From the NCBI RefSeq assembly GCF_002487355.1, contig NZ_NTMG01000067.1:20422-84421 (forward strand): a stretch of DNA of 64,000 nucleotides. The letters are read 5' to 3'. Positions 50,886 through 59,662 of this stretch are shown one piece after another. The DNA comes from Candidatus Methanoperedens sp. BLZ2. GTDB taxonomy: Archaea > Halobacteriota > Methanosarcinia > Methanosarcinales > Methanoperedenaceae. Made by a program: the position numbers and the translations under genes. The notes below the pieces were generated by a model. It saw only the letters and a program-made list of their open reading frames with translations. It was not told where the DNA came from and ran no database searches. Positions within the stretch are counted from its first letter, which is position 1; each line of letters opens with the position of its first letter.

Positions 50886-51305
50886 TCAAACAAACAGGAA
50901 CGTCTGCTCAGCTTTAATATCTTCATCGACCTCTTCTGCATACCTTCTCTTCAAGCCAATAATCGCATCAGGGGGCAAATCCTTTGCTATCGGGCATAGC
51001 TCATCCACCTTACCTGTATCGATAACAGGATATAATTTACATAATGTGGGGCGGCATAAATAAATGCGGCAGCGGTTCTCCTTATTTAAAAAGATGCACC
51101 GTCCTTTGATCATTTTAATAGCATAATATATACCCCGTTCCCCTCTTACCTTCCTGAAAAACTTTTTGGGTTCAAGTTCCAATGAATATTCTTTATTGAC
51201 ATTTGTGATCAATTCGGAAACTTCAGCTTTTGTCAGGACAGCGCAGTTGCGGCAGCAAAGTGATTTGCACAGTCCAATATCACAAGCCTTAAATGAAATT
51301 TGCAT
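50886..51305 (-). CDS. YkgJ-type cysteine cluster protein
   Basis: A 139-residue protein with the pattern CKSLCCRNC at the N-terminus, CIFLNKENRCRIYLCRPTLC in the middle and CPIAKD later, typical of YkgJ metal/Fe-S cluster proteins. It is divergent from the MBL-fold gene starting at 51319, with only 13 bases between start codons, so they share a compact promoter. Role unproven. Confidence 0.85.
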   Translation of the reverse strand: MQISFKACDIGLCKSLCCRNCAVLTKAEVSELITNVNKEYSLELEPKKFFRKVRGERGIYYAIKMIKGRCIFLNKENRCRIYLCRPTLCKLYPVIDTGKVDELCPIAKDLPPDAIIGLKRRYAEEVDEDIKAEQTFLFV

Positions 51306-51318
51306 TATATGGCTAATT

Positions 51319-51936
51319 ATGCAAGTTGTTAAAATAAATAATTCTCCCTATGATGCCAATGCATACCTTGTAAACGGGACAATACTCATAGATGTGGGCA
51401 TGGATAGCAGCGAAATCATTTCTGAACTTGAGAAACATATAGCCCTGGATGACCTGGAAATGATCTTCCTTACACATTGCCATTACGACCATTCAGGCGG
51501 GGCCCCGGGTGTTGCCAGAGCAACGGGTGCTAAAATTGCAGTTCATAAAAATGATGCATCGCTTCTTGGTAATCCGGATGCGAGCGCTTCACGCTTATTC
51601 GGTAAAAAATCTCCCATTATCGTGCCTGATATCCTTCTTTCCGGGGGTGAGAAATTCGGGGAGCTTGAAATAATCCATACGCCAGGCCATACACCCGGAG
51701 GGATCTGTCTTTATGATCCGGTATCCGGAATCCTTTTTTCAGGTGACACAGTTTTCCAGGATGGAAGTTTCGGGCGCACCGACCTTTATGGCGGGAACTC
51801 TTCCCAATTGATCGAATCAATAAGAAAGCTGACACTCCTTGATGTTAATATCATGTACCCGGGTCATGGAGAAACTGTGATGAACAATGCAAATGAACAG
51901 ATCAAATTGTCATTGTTGATGGCATCACAATTTTGA
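51319..51936 (+). CDS. Metallo-beta-lactamase-fold hydrolase (glyoxalase II-like)
   Basis: A 205-residue hydrolase. The two-zinc motif HxHxDH is at H53, H55, D57, H58 (THCHYDHSG), with further ligands in THTPGH-like HTPGHTPGG, SGDTVF and the C-terminal YPGHGE. Start is ATG 51319 (MQVVKINN); the longer frame to 51166 runs antisense through the YkgJ gene. Glyoxalase II-like activity is plausible; substrate not shown. Confidence 0.88.
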   Translation: MQVVKINNSPYDANAYLVNGTILIDVGMDSSEIISELEKHIALDDLEMIFLTHCHYDHSGGAPGVARATGAKIAVHKNDASLLGNPDASASRLFGKKSPIIVPDILLSGGEKFGELEIIHTPGHTPGGICLYDPVSGILFSGDTVFQDGSFGRTDLYGGNSSQLIESIRKLTLLDVNIMYPGHGETVMNNANEQIKLSLLMASQF

Positions 51937-51939
51937 ATA

Positions 51940-52284
51940 TCATCTACTTTTGATAAATATGGCAATTGAGATGACCAGTGTCAATATCAGTACTGGCACA
52001 ATAACATTTTTCATCAGCCCGTAAATTATATTTACACTTGAATTAAGGCGATTTATCGAATCTACAACAGGCTCCAGATTGACTGGCTTAGCAACAGGTG
52101 TTATCCTTTCGATCTGAGGTTGAGGTTCTTCGTGCTGGTATCTTTCTACAGGCTGGGCTGCAGGAGATGGTCCTGGTACCTCTTTTCTTGGAACACTTTG
52201 CGCAACCGGAGGTTTCGGAGGCTGCTGTGGTGGTTTGTTTTTTAACAGCGCTTTAAATAACGCATCTTCGCTCATATTTGCCAT
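51940..52284 (-). CDS. Proline-rich, tail-anchored membrane protein
   Basis: A 114-residue protein: a short charged N-terminus, a long proline-rich region (about 15-65, PPQQPPKPPV-type), and a single C-terminal membrane span (about 90-110). It would sit in the membrane by its tail with the proline-rich part inside the cell. No enzyme motif. The stop is three bases from the end of the MBL gene. Confidence 0.6.
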   Translation of the reverse strand: MANMSEDALFKALLKNKPPQQPPKPPVAQSVPRKEVPGPSPAAQPVERYQHEEPQPQIERITPVAKPVNLEPVVDSINRLNSSVNIIYGLMKNVIVPVLILTLVISIAIFIKSR

Positions 52285-52376
52285 TCTTGTACCCTTCTGC
52301 TTCTAATTTTTCCAAAGAAGCAAAGTTTAATTTACTTATTTCTATTTAAATCATTTGCATGAATTGAATTGCTTGA

Positions 52377-53417
52377 TCAATGTTGTATTTCCCCGGCAAC
52401 TATCAATTGAGCATTATTTAAGACAGGACTCATCACGATCAGGTTTTCCGAACACCGCGATTCATACCTGGTGCCATGTGAATTCAGGACATTCAGGAGG
52501 ATTTTTTCAATTGCACTTATTGCACGTTTATCTGTATTCCCGTGATAAATATACAATGTGTTTTCATTAACATCGATCCGCTCAACTATCCCCATGTACT
52601 CATACACTGATTTCATAGTCGGGATCAAGACATCAAGGGGAATATCCCTTATCGGGATCTTATGGATAGCTTCAATGGGCGCAGTAAGATAACTCGGGGC
52701 CTCTTTTCCGATCAATAATTCTTGATAGTAATTCTTGGGAATCGTGACCATATTGTAATTAGTCTGTTTGTAAAGATTTACAATACATTTCCAGAAATCC
52801 AGCTTTTTTGTTATCTCTGTTGAGATATCTTCCATATCCCCAAAGTAATTAATAAGTGATTGTTTTGCAAAATTTGCATTAATCTGCTTTCTGAAACTCA
52901 CGGTAATTTTATTGGACATCTTCTTTAAAGAAACGATCTCCTGTTTCTTGTGCGATACTAAGAATGATGAGATCAAACCTCCAAGAAATTCAAGTTTATA
53001 ATTACTATTTCCTGAAAGTGTGAGTGTTAGATATGATGGATTTACATTATCATCATAGTCCTCTATTCTAATATTTGTCTGCCAGCTTGCTCCATTTGTC
53101 ATTTCACCCATATACTTTTCAAGATCGGAAAGCATCACTATCTTTACAGGGTCAATAATACTGTTAAGATGCTCAGGATCGATAATCCTTCCTCGTGCCT
53201 GTTTGATCAGCCAGAAAATGACGTTTTCAGTCAAATTGTAGTCTGTTTTCAATCCATCTATGAGGTTATTAATAGCTTCAGGATCCCTTGTCATCGTGTC
53301 GATAAGATCTATTATTTCACGCATCGCTGCGCTAAAATTCCCTTTATGTTTAAGAACAAGTGGCTCCAGTTTTCTTAAATGTCCTTTTTCTAATGAGATA
53401 TTTTTTCTTACTGACAT
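52377..53417 (-). CDS. Archaeal protein with ribbon-helix-helix-like N-terminus
   Basis: A 346-residue protein. Residues 1-45 (KNISLEKGHLRKLEPLVLKH...FSAAMREIIDLI) resemble a ribbon-helix-helix or related DNA-binding start; the rest is a mixed alpha-beta region with no family that I recognise. It is a candidate regulator of its own divergent promoter, where a motif TCACAC(T)ATTTTTCACAAC occurs at matched distances from both flanking genes. It may be a large RHH regulator with a ligand-binding C-terminus. The family is uncertain. Confidence 0.5.
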   Translation of the reverse strand: MSVRKNISLEKGHLRKLEPLVLKHKGNFSAAMREIIDLIDTMTRDPEAINNLIDGLKTDYNLTENVIFWLIKQARGRIIDPEHLNSIIDPVKIVMLSDLEKYMGEMTNGASWQTNIRIEDYDDNVNPSYLTLTLSGNSNYKLEFLGGLISSFLVSHKKQEIVSLKKMSNKITVSFRKQINANFAKQSLINYFGDMEDISTEITKKLDFWKCIVNLYKQTNYNMVTIPKNYYQELLIGKEAPSYLTAPIEAIHKIPIRDIPLDVLIPTMKSVYEYMGIVERIDVNENTLYIYHGNTDKRAISAIEKILLNVLNSHGTRYESRCSENLIVMSPVLNNAQLIVAGEIQH

Positions 53418-53471
53418 AAAAACGTCCTGATAGCGCTAAACCAATAAATGGTTCACCTGAATATAAACGGA

Positions 53472-53489
53472 GTTGTGAAAAATGTGTGA
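53472..53489 (-). promoter_or_regulatory. Matched motif upstream of the RHH-like gene
   Basis: Read toward the RHH-like gene, the motif is TCACACATTTTTCACAAC, with two TCACA units, ending 55 bases from the ATG at 53417. An archaeal TATA-like TTTATAT follows it directly. The partner copy is at 53679-53697. Confidence 0.5.
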
Positions 53490-53678
53490 ATAGTTTTTTT
53501 TGTGAAGAATATATATGTTATTTTAAAATATATTTTTACTATAAATACAATAAAAATAAGTAATATAACTTGTAATTGTTAAATTTTATATATTTTTGTT
53601 TTGTTTTAAAAATTAGCTAATACAGATATCTAAAATCTCAAAATGGTAGTTATTAGCGTGGGGATTGAAAAATTACTA

Positions 53679-53697
53679 TCACACTATTTTTCACAAC
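53679..53697 (+). promoter_or_regulatory. Matched motif upstream of the 62-residue membrane protein gene
   Basis: TCACACTATTTTTCACAAC, with one extra T relative to the copy at 53472-53489, ends 49 bases before the ATG at 53746. The two copies face opposite directions and keep the same place and orientation relative to the gene they precede, as expected for an operator controlling two divergent genes. The region between (53490-53678) is AT-rich with no gene. Confidence 0.5.
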
Positions 53698-53745
53698 GTT
53701 TGTTTTATCATTGAGAAACAATTACAATTATAATAGAGACTGAAT

Positions 53746-53934
53746 ATGGTATCAAAAAGCGTAACAATTCTTAGTTTTTTATTGCCAATAGCCATGGTAA
53801 TAGGAACAAGTATTGCGATTTATTTCTATGAATACTCTTCTACGGTACTGCTTATATTAATTGCACTCGGCGGACTGATGGTCTGTGTATATGTGTTAAT
53901 TCTCAAATCGCAGAAACACAGATCTGCCAGGTAG
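53746..53934 (+). CDS. Small two-span membrane protein
   Basis: A 62-residue protein with membrane spans at about 7-27 and 33-54 and a basic end (KSQKHRSAR). Under a promoter that shares a motif with the divergent RHH-like gene. Ends seven bases before the convergent exporter gene. Function unknown. Confidence 0.6.
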   Translation: MVSKSVTILSFLLPIAMVIGTSIAIYFYEYSSTVLLILIALGGLMVCVYVLILKSQKHRSAR

Positions 53935-53940
53935 CTATAG

Positions 53941-55311
53941 TTATCCGGTTTTCGATTTGCTGCGTACAAGCGAAACAAGCATCGCAATCCCGCAAATAAT
54001 GGCAGAAACGATATACGTATCCCTGAAAGCAGGTAAGAACGAACTCTCATTGTTCCCATAAAAGACAAACCTGTTTGAGAATACTGCCCCTGAAACAGCT
54101 ATGCCTATGACCATACCCATATTCCTCATTGTTCCCATTACCCCTGCTGCAATGCCTAACTGTTCTTTTGGAAGCGAACCCATGATTATGCTATTGTTCG
54201 GAGGCTGGAAAAGCCCCATGCCAAGACCAAGGAAGGAAAGGCGAAGAGCTACATCGGTGAAACTTGAATCAAGTGTCAAGTAACCCATTGAAAGAATCGA
54301 TACTGCTGCAATACCGATACCCAGTGAACTCAGGACATACGAATTTGTCCGGTCAGATAGCCAGCCGGATAGAGGCGAGACAACAGACATTACAAGCGGA
54401 ACTGCCATGAAAACAAATCCCATTTTCTCTGTTGAATATCCAAGTTCATCCTGTAGATAAAATGGCATCAACAGTATGATACTGAACATTGCCATGAAAC
54501 TTATAAGAGCACTGATGTTCGCAGCTGCAAATTGCCTGTTCTTGAAATGCCCAAGATCAAGCACTGGCTGTTTTGCTGTGGTTTCAATCCTGACAAATAT
54601 TATGAAAAATACAATGGATGATATAAATAAGGATATAATGAAATCTGATCCCCAGCCCTTTTCCTGGCCTTCGCTTAAGGCAAGGAGTAATGATATCAAA
54701 CTTATAAATAATGTAAGTCCGCCGGGAATATCAAATGTCTGGCCTTTATTATTAGTCTCATCTTTTTGAAGGATTTTTAGAGCCATCACAGTCCCGATTA
54801 TACCGACAGGTAAATTTATGTAAAAAATCGATTGCCATCCAACCCTCTGGATCAGGAAACCACCCATCACCGGACCTACCATTGAACCAATTGAAACAAC
54901 CGTTCCAATTAATCCCATTGCTTTTCCCCTTTCACGCGGGGGAAATGCGTGAGTTACTATTGCAACTCCTGTAGCCATCAACAATGCTGCCCCGATACCC
55001 TGGATTACCCTGAAAAGGATAAGCTGTCCTTCTGTTGCTGATATCGCGCATAACCCCGAGCCGATCGTGAATATAGCCAGTCCACCTGCGAAAATGATTT
55101 TCCTGCCCACCATGTCCGAAATCCTACCAAGGCTGAGAAGAAGGCTTGTTATGGTCAAAAGATATGCCATCACGACCCATTCTATAGTTGTAATATCTGT
55201 GTTGAAGAATGCTGTGAGCGTTGGAAGAGCGACATTCACTATGCTTCCGTCAAGGGTAGCCATGAAGATGCCTATCCAGACCACACCCATCGCTTTCCAC
55301 TTATATTCCAT
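53941..55311 (-). CDS. MFS drug exporter, DHA2/EmrB type
   Basis: A 456-residue, 12-14-span major facilitator. Motifs include WVVMAYLLT, the loop 2-3 motif GRISDMVGRK, and RVIQGIGAALLMATGVAI (motif C-like). Likely proton-driven efflux of drugs or metabolites. It begins immediately after the moaB stop codon, an unusual pairing with a molybdenum cofactor gene. Confidence 0.9.
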   Translation of the reverse strand: MEYKWKAMGVVWIGIFMATLDGSIVNVALPTLTAFFNTDITTIEWVVMAYLLTITSLLLSLGRISDMVGRKIIFAGGLAIFTIGSGLCAISATEGQLILFRVIQGIGAALLMATGVAIVTHAFPPRERGKAMGLIGTVVSIGSMVGPVMGGFLIQRVGWQSIFYINLPVGIIGTVMALKILQKDETNNKGQTFDIPGGLTLFISLISLLLALSEGQEKGWGSDFIISLFISSIVFFIIFVRIETTAKQPVLDLGHFKNRQFAAANISALISFMAMFSIILLMPFYLQDELGYSTEKMGFVFMAVPLVMSVVSPLSGWLSDRTNSYVLSSLGIGIAAVSILSMGYLTLDSSFTDVALRLSFLGLGMGLFQPPNNSIIMGSLPKEQLGIAAGVMGTMRNMGMVIGIAVSGAVFSNRFVFYGNNESSFLPAFRDTYIVSAIICGIAMLVSLVRSKSKTG

Positions 55312-55845
55312 TTATTGTCCCTTTACATGTTTCAGGATGTGTCCCATTTCAGGCAGGATGAGTTCAAGTGCAAGTTTTACAGCATTTGGCGATCCCGGAA
55401 GGCAAAATATGACTTTTTCGCGAGCAACACCTGCGATCGCCCTTGTAAGCATTATAGAATTCCCTACCTGTTCTATGCTTTTTAACCTGAACAGCTCCCC
55501 GAAGCCTGGCATTTCCTTCTCGATGAACGGAGTCACCGCTTCAATGGTCACATCAGCCGGGGAAAGACCTGTGCCGCCGCTTGATATTATCACATCGGCA
55601 TCTGAATATAAGTTCTTTTTGAAGGCATCCCTTATCATTTCCATATTATCCGGGATCAATTCGTAATTTACAATTCTACTGCCCTTGACCTGCAGCATTC
55701 CCCAGATCAGTTTTCCGGATACGTCCTCTGCGCGCTCAGGGCGGTCTGTTTTCCCATATTTTTCGTATCGGGATGTACTTATGGTCAATATTGCACAGTT
55801 GTAATTTCCCGGTGCATTTTCCTTGTGAAGCAGCGAGGTGTCCAT
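55312..55845 (-). CDS. moaB: Molybdenum cofactor biosynthesis protein MoaB
   Basis: A 177-residue MoaB/MogA-family protein. It has ISSGGTGLSPADVTIEAV and the PGSPNAVKLALE motif, which bind molybdopterin for adenylylation. It serves tungsten/molybdenum enzymes such as formylmethanofuran dehydrogenase. Its stop abuts the exporter start, so they are co-transcribed. A short AT region upstream is shared with the divergent HTH gene. Confidence 0.93.
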   Translation of the reverse strand: MDTSLLHKENAPGNYNCAILTISTSRYEKYGKTDRPERAEDVSGKLIWGMLQVKGSRIVNYELIPDNMEMIRDAFKKNLYSDADVIISSGGTGLSPADVTIEAVTPFIEKEMPGFGELFRLKSIEQVGNSIMLTRAIAGVAREKVIFCLPGSPNAVKLALELILPEMGHILKHVKGQ

Positions 55846-55938
55846 GGAGGTTCATATATTTATATGGATATATGAAGGATTCTATCAGAGATACAATTAA
55901 TAGGTAAGTGGACAATCTAATAATTGGGGTCAGGATTT

Positions 55939-56235
55939 ATGACAGACGAGATTGAATCTATTCCGCAAGAACCCGATGCTTGTGAGATGAAAACGCCTAA
56001 TGACCACAGGATCATGTTCAGGGCGCTTGAGAACCCGCAGAGGAGAAAGATAGTAAAATCCATCGGTGCTTTCGGGAAAACAAAAAATGAAATAATGAAC
56101 GAACTGAAGATATCCGAATCACAGTTAAAATTCCAGCTCGATTTTCTCATTAAAGAGTGCTATGCACAGGTGGATGGGGATAAATACAGGCTTAATTCGA
56201 AGGGATTACAGGAGCTGCTGGCGAATATAAAGTGA
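55939..56235 (+). CDS. Winged-helix transcription regulator
   Basis: A 98-residue protein starting at ATG 55939 (an upstream TTG exists). A wHTH occupies about 35-95: LENPQRRKIVKSIGAFGKTK, NEIMNELKISESQLKFQLDFL. ArsR-like archaeal regulator without visible metal ligands. Divergent from moaB, so it may regulate the moaB-exporter pair. Confidence 0.8.
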   Translation: MTDEIESIPQEPDACEMKTPNDHRIMFRALENPQRRKIVKSIGAFGKTKNEIMNELKISESQLKFQLDFLIKECYAQVDGDKYRLNSKGLQELLANIK

Positions 56236-56245
56236 CAAAATAAAC

Positions 56246-56698
56246 TCAAATAATCTTCTTCACAAGCGGTATCTCATCGCATTCCGGGAACTTGGGACAT
56301 TTTATGCACATGCTCCATATTTTATGCGGAAGCGTGCTTTTTTTTACTCTCACGAATCCATGAGCCTCAAAAAATTCAGGTATATAGGTAAGAGTTATAA
56401 GCTTATTTAACCCAAGCATTCTTGCCTCTTCTTCACATGCTTTAAGTATATTTGAACCAATTCCCTGCCTGACCATTTCAGGTTCAACTGCAAGAGACAG
56501 TATCTCACCATAATCTTCCCATGTAATATGAAGCGCCCCGCAGCCCAGGAGTTTATTATCCCCGATAACTACATAAAAATCCCTGAGATTTTCATATAGT
56601 TCGCTCAATGAACGCGGAAGCATAATACGTTTATCTGCGTAGCTGTTCACAAGTTTCCAGATCTTTTCCACATCTTTGATTGTTGCTTTTCTTAACAA
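56246..56698 (-). CDS. GNAT acetyltransferase, archaeal ArgA-like
   Basis: A 150-residue GNAT protein. Acetyl-CoA-binding motif VRQGIGSNILKACEEEA and the C-terminal Cys segment (SMCIKCPKFPECDE) are those of archaeal N-acetylglutamate-synthase-like enzymes (arginine biosynthesis). It ends near the wHTH gene and is followed, upstream, by purB on the same strand. Confidence 0.85.
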   Translation of the reverse strand: MLRKATIKDVEKIWKLVNSYADKRIMLPRSLSELYENLRDFYVVIGDNKLLGCGALHITWEDYGEILSLAVEPEMVRQGIGSNILKACEEEARMLGLNKLITLTYIPEFFEAHGFVRVKKSTLPHKIWSMCIKCPKFPECDEIPLVKKII

Positions 56699-56711
56699 TT
56701 ATGTGCCTTCT

Positions 56712-58049
56712 TTATTTTCGTTTTTTCAGTTTTGAAGCAAGAGAATCTACCTGTTCTACTGCCGTACCTATATAATTATCCGGGTCCATTATCTTGATTA
56801 TCTCACTTTCGGTCAGGTATTTTGATACCGTATCATTCTTTAACAGAGCATCTTTCATATGAATCCCGGATTCCCGGGCAGACATGGCGCACTGGCGTAC
56901 GATCTCATGGGCTTCCTGGCGTCCAACGCCTTTCTTACTGAGTTCTATCATGACGGCTTCTCCCATATTCAGCCCGTTAAGAAGTGCGAGATTTTTCCTG
57001 ATATTCTCAGGGTAAAAGCGTAGATTCTGGATAATTGTTGTTGTAAGGCGTATAACATGGTCTGTTAACACGCAGGATTCCGGGAATACTATGCGTTCGC
57101 ATGACGAGTTCGTAAGGTCCCTCTCGTCCCACAACGTATTGTTCCTGAGTTCAGGTTCTACCATAGCCCTTACTATCCTTGCAAGTCCGCAGACCTGTTC
57201 TGATTTTATGGGGTTGCGTTTGTGGGGCATCGTGGATGACCCCACCTGGTTCTTGCCAAAGCTTTCTTCAACTTCTGCAATTTCGCTTCTTGCAAGACTT
57301 CGTATTTCAATGCATATTTTATCAAGAGTAGTAACGGTATTTGCCATCCACATCACGAATTCAGCATGCCTGTCCCGCTGGATCACCTGGTTTGAAACGT
57401 CAGCAGCTTCGATGCCAAGATATTCCATGGTCTCTTTTTGTATCTCGATACCCTTTTTTCCGAATGCGGCCTGCGTGCCAACTGCCCCGCTCATTTTTCC
57501 AACAGTGGCGCGTGGAGTTAACTGGTCAAGCCTTTCTATGTGTCTGTCGATCTCTGAGGCCCATATCGCAAACTTCAGGCCGAAGGTCGTGGGAACTCCG
57601 ATCTGACCGTGAGTGCGGCCTGCACATACGGTATTTTTATGCGACAGGGCGCTTTCGATAAGAACCTGGCGTAATTTTGCGGTTTCTTTTCGTAATATCA
57701 GGAGTGCATCTTTTATCTGGAGAGCTGTCGCGGTATCTAATATATCATTGGAGGTTGCGCCAAAATGCACCCATTTTCCCGCATCATCGGATTGCTCGGC
57801 AAGTGCAAGCACAACAGCCATGACATCATGATGGATCTCATCTTCTATTTCCTTGACACGGTCAAGTGTTACTTTATTTGCTCCAAGGGATATTTTTTCA
57901 TCCATTCCTCCGGGGATATAATTAAGATGCGCCTGGGCTTTTGCCAGGGCCGCTTCAACAGAGAGCATTTTGGATAGACGCGTGTGCTCATTCCATACAG
58001 CTTTCATTTCAGCGTGGCCGTAGCGGTATTCAATAGGATGGATTGCCAT
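56712..58049 (-). CDS. purB: Adenylosuccinate lyase
   Basis: A 445-residue fumarase-superfamily enzyme acting twice in AMP synthesis. The signature SSTMPHKRNPIKSEQ (about 266-281), the GRTHGQ motif and TSND segment are intact. Cytoplasmic tetramer. The argA-like gene follows 13 bases after its stop on the same strand. Confidence 0.96.
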   Translation of the reverse strand: MAIHPIEYRYGHAEMKAVWNEHTRLSKMLSVEAALAKAQAHLNYIPGGMDEKISLGANKVTLDRVKEIEDEIHHDVMAVVLALAEQSDDAGKWVHFGATSNDILDTATALQIKDALLILRKETAKLRQVLIESALSHKNTVCAGRTHGQIGVPTTFGLKFAIWASEIDRHIERLDQLTPRATVGKMSGAVGTQAAFGKKGIEIQKETMEYLGIEAADVSNQVIQRDRHAEFVMWMANTVTTLDKICIEIRSLARSEIAEVEESFGKNQVGSSTMPHKRNPIKSEQVCGLARIVRAMVEPELRNNTLWDERDLTNSSCERIVFPESCVLTDHVIRLTTTIIQNLRFYPENIRKNLALLNGLNMGEAVMIELSKKGVGRQEAHEIVRQCAMSARESGIHMKDALLKNDTVSKYLTESEIIKIMDPDNYIGTAVEQVDSLASKLKKRK

Positions 58050-58451
58050 GGGAACTCCTATTAGTCCTGTGGTTAAAAGAAACTATCGATGGTTAAATAT
58101 TTCAATTGTATAACATAGTTATTTATGCCAAAATACAATATCTTTTTACTGATACATTTTTTTTAAATATGCCATTGACCTCGGACTCCGCTTCGCTAAA
58201 AGTTCGATACATCAACAGAGTGCATGAAGTTTCCCATCGCTTATTGGTTGTTTTGGCCATTGTCAATAGGAACGGGGGCACAGAATAGAATATGAGTAAT
58301 CGATCTCATGTGCTTCTTTTATCATGAATAGTTTTGATATATAATTGGTAAAATGCATATGAAATCAATGAGTTTGGCTTTTGATTTCATACACCCGGCA
58401 TACAACTATGACCTTAACTAATTTCTTAACACAAATGAGACATCTATTCTC
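58050..58451. other. Gene-free gap before the AT-rich operon
   Basis: I see no gene in this 402-base gap. AT-rich, with a small more G/C-rich stretch at about 58170-58280 that shows no clear coding pattern. It separates purB from the unusual operon at 58452-64000 and likely holds purB's promoter on the left. Confidence 0.5.
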
Positions 58452-59600
58452 TCAGTCTGAGGCAATATGTCTATTAAAGTATTCTGCTAATTTTCTATTA
58501 ATTTCAGGAATCACATACATATTTTGCCCTACCGCTGTTGCCATTTCAAAAAGATTTGCGCCTGCAGCACTTCCCATCAAAACATCTTCTGCTGTTTCAA
58601 CCCCGCCGCACATTGAAATTGGAAGATGGTCATATTTATTCCTTATCTTTTGAATAAGTTCTAAAGCACGCGGTTTACATTTTTTTCCACTCAAACCTCC
58701 TTTTCTTATTGATATTTTACTGCATGCTTTTGCAATATTATTATCAAAATTAAACTCATCTACGGGTATTGTATTTGCAAGAGTCATACCAACTTTTTCA
58801 TGAGATGCACATATCTCAGCAACTTCAAGAATTTTCTTATCCGATTCTTCATTGCCCGTACCAAACGGATAAGGAGGTGTTTTAATTAAAAGCGGGACAT
58901 CAGAATCGATATCACGAATATTATCTATCAACTTTCTAAATTCCAACGGAAATCTACACATATTTTGGCCAGTTTCGACATTGGGACATCCAATATTTGG
59001 CTGAATAAAAATCCTTTTTTTCTGTTTAGCCAATCTAATTTTTGTTGAATCCAATAATTTCTGAAGAACATAAAGATACTCGTCTACATTTTGGCCGCCA
59101 ATACTTAAGCCCAAAGGAATATCTGATTCAAGCAATCCAGAATTTTCAAGAAGTATCATTTCATCATAAACACCTTTGCTTGGAAGGCCGTAAGAATTAA
59201 CATGATTTTCATGACCATCTTCATCTTTAAAAATTATATGTCTTGGTCGTTTATTCCCCAATTGCTTGTCAGGCATTATCGTTTTAGTTATCGCACCCCC
59301 AAGACCTAATTTTACCCATTGGTTAATTACCTTATAGTCTCCTTTGAATGCTGCAAGTATAAGTGGCGACCTAAATATCATATCTAAAAATTCTGTTTTC
59401 AATCCTTCTGGAATATCATAATTTAAAAATTTATCTGGCATGTATCTAATCAATATTTCACCGAGTCTGACTACGGTTTCGTAATCCTCCGGTTGTCTAA
59501 CGATTTTTCTGGAATAATTGTTTATTCCTGAAAGAACGCTTCTAACAAAAGAATAATTTATTTTCGAAACTGTAAGTCGTAAATCACTTGGAGAACACAT
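58452..59600 (-). CDS. Dihydroorotate-dehydrogenase-like flavoprotein
   Basis: A 382-residue FMN-dependent TIM-barrel protein of the PyrD-like group. Landmarks: GLGGAITKTI, the PNIGCPNVE substrate loop, LLIKTPPYP, and the phosphate-binding end SMCGGVETAEDVLMGSAAGA. It is about 70 residues longer than ordinary PyrD at the N-terminus. The catalytic Ser/Cys loop of PyrD is not clear, so the substrate may differ. Last gene of an operon with PRTase-like, amidohydrolase and radical SAM genes. Confidence 0.8.
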   Translation of the reverse strand: MCSPSDLRLTVSKINYSFVRSVLSGINNYSRKIVRQPEDYETVVRLGEILIRYMPDKFLNYDIPEGLKTEFLDMIFRSPLILAAFKGDYKVINQWVKLGLGGAITKTIMPDKQLGNKRPRHIIFKDEDGHENHVNSYGLPSKGVYDEMILLENSGLLESDIPLGLSIGGQNVDEYLYVLQKLLDSTKIRLAKQKKRIFIQPNIGCPNVETGQNMCRFPLEFRKLIDNIRDIDSDVPLLIKTPPYPFGTGNEESDKKILEVAEICASHEKVGMTLANTIPVDEFNFDNNIAKACSKISIRKGGLSGKKCKPRALELIQKIRNKYDHLPISMCGGVETAEDVLMGSAAGANLFEMATAVGQNMYVIPEINRKLAEYFNRHIASD

Positions 59601-59662
59601 AGCAACAGAACCTTTAGCTAATAACTATTTTCATAGACATTAATTTTCTCAATAATATCTCA

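Noticed and set aside
51166..51318. Longer N-terminus of the MBL-fold protein
   Set aside because: The extension is antisense to the YkgJ gene; the conserved domain starts at 51319.
58106..58288. 60-residue ORF in the gap after purB
   Set aside because: No start signal, no conserved look and an odd composition; treated as non-coding.
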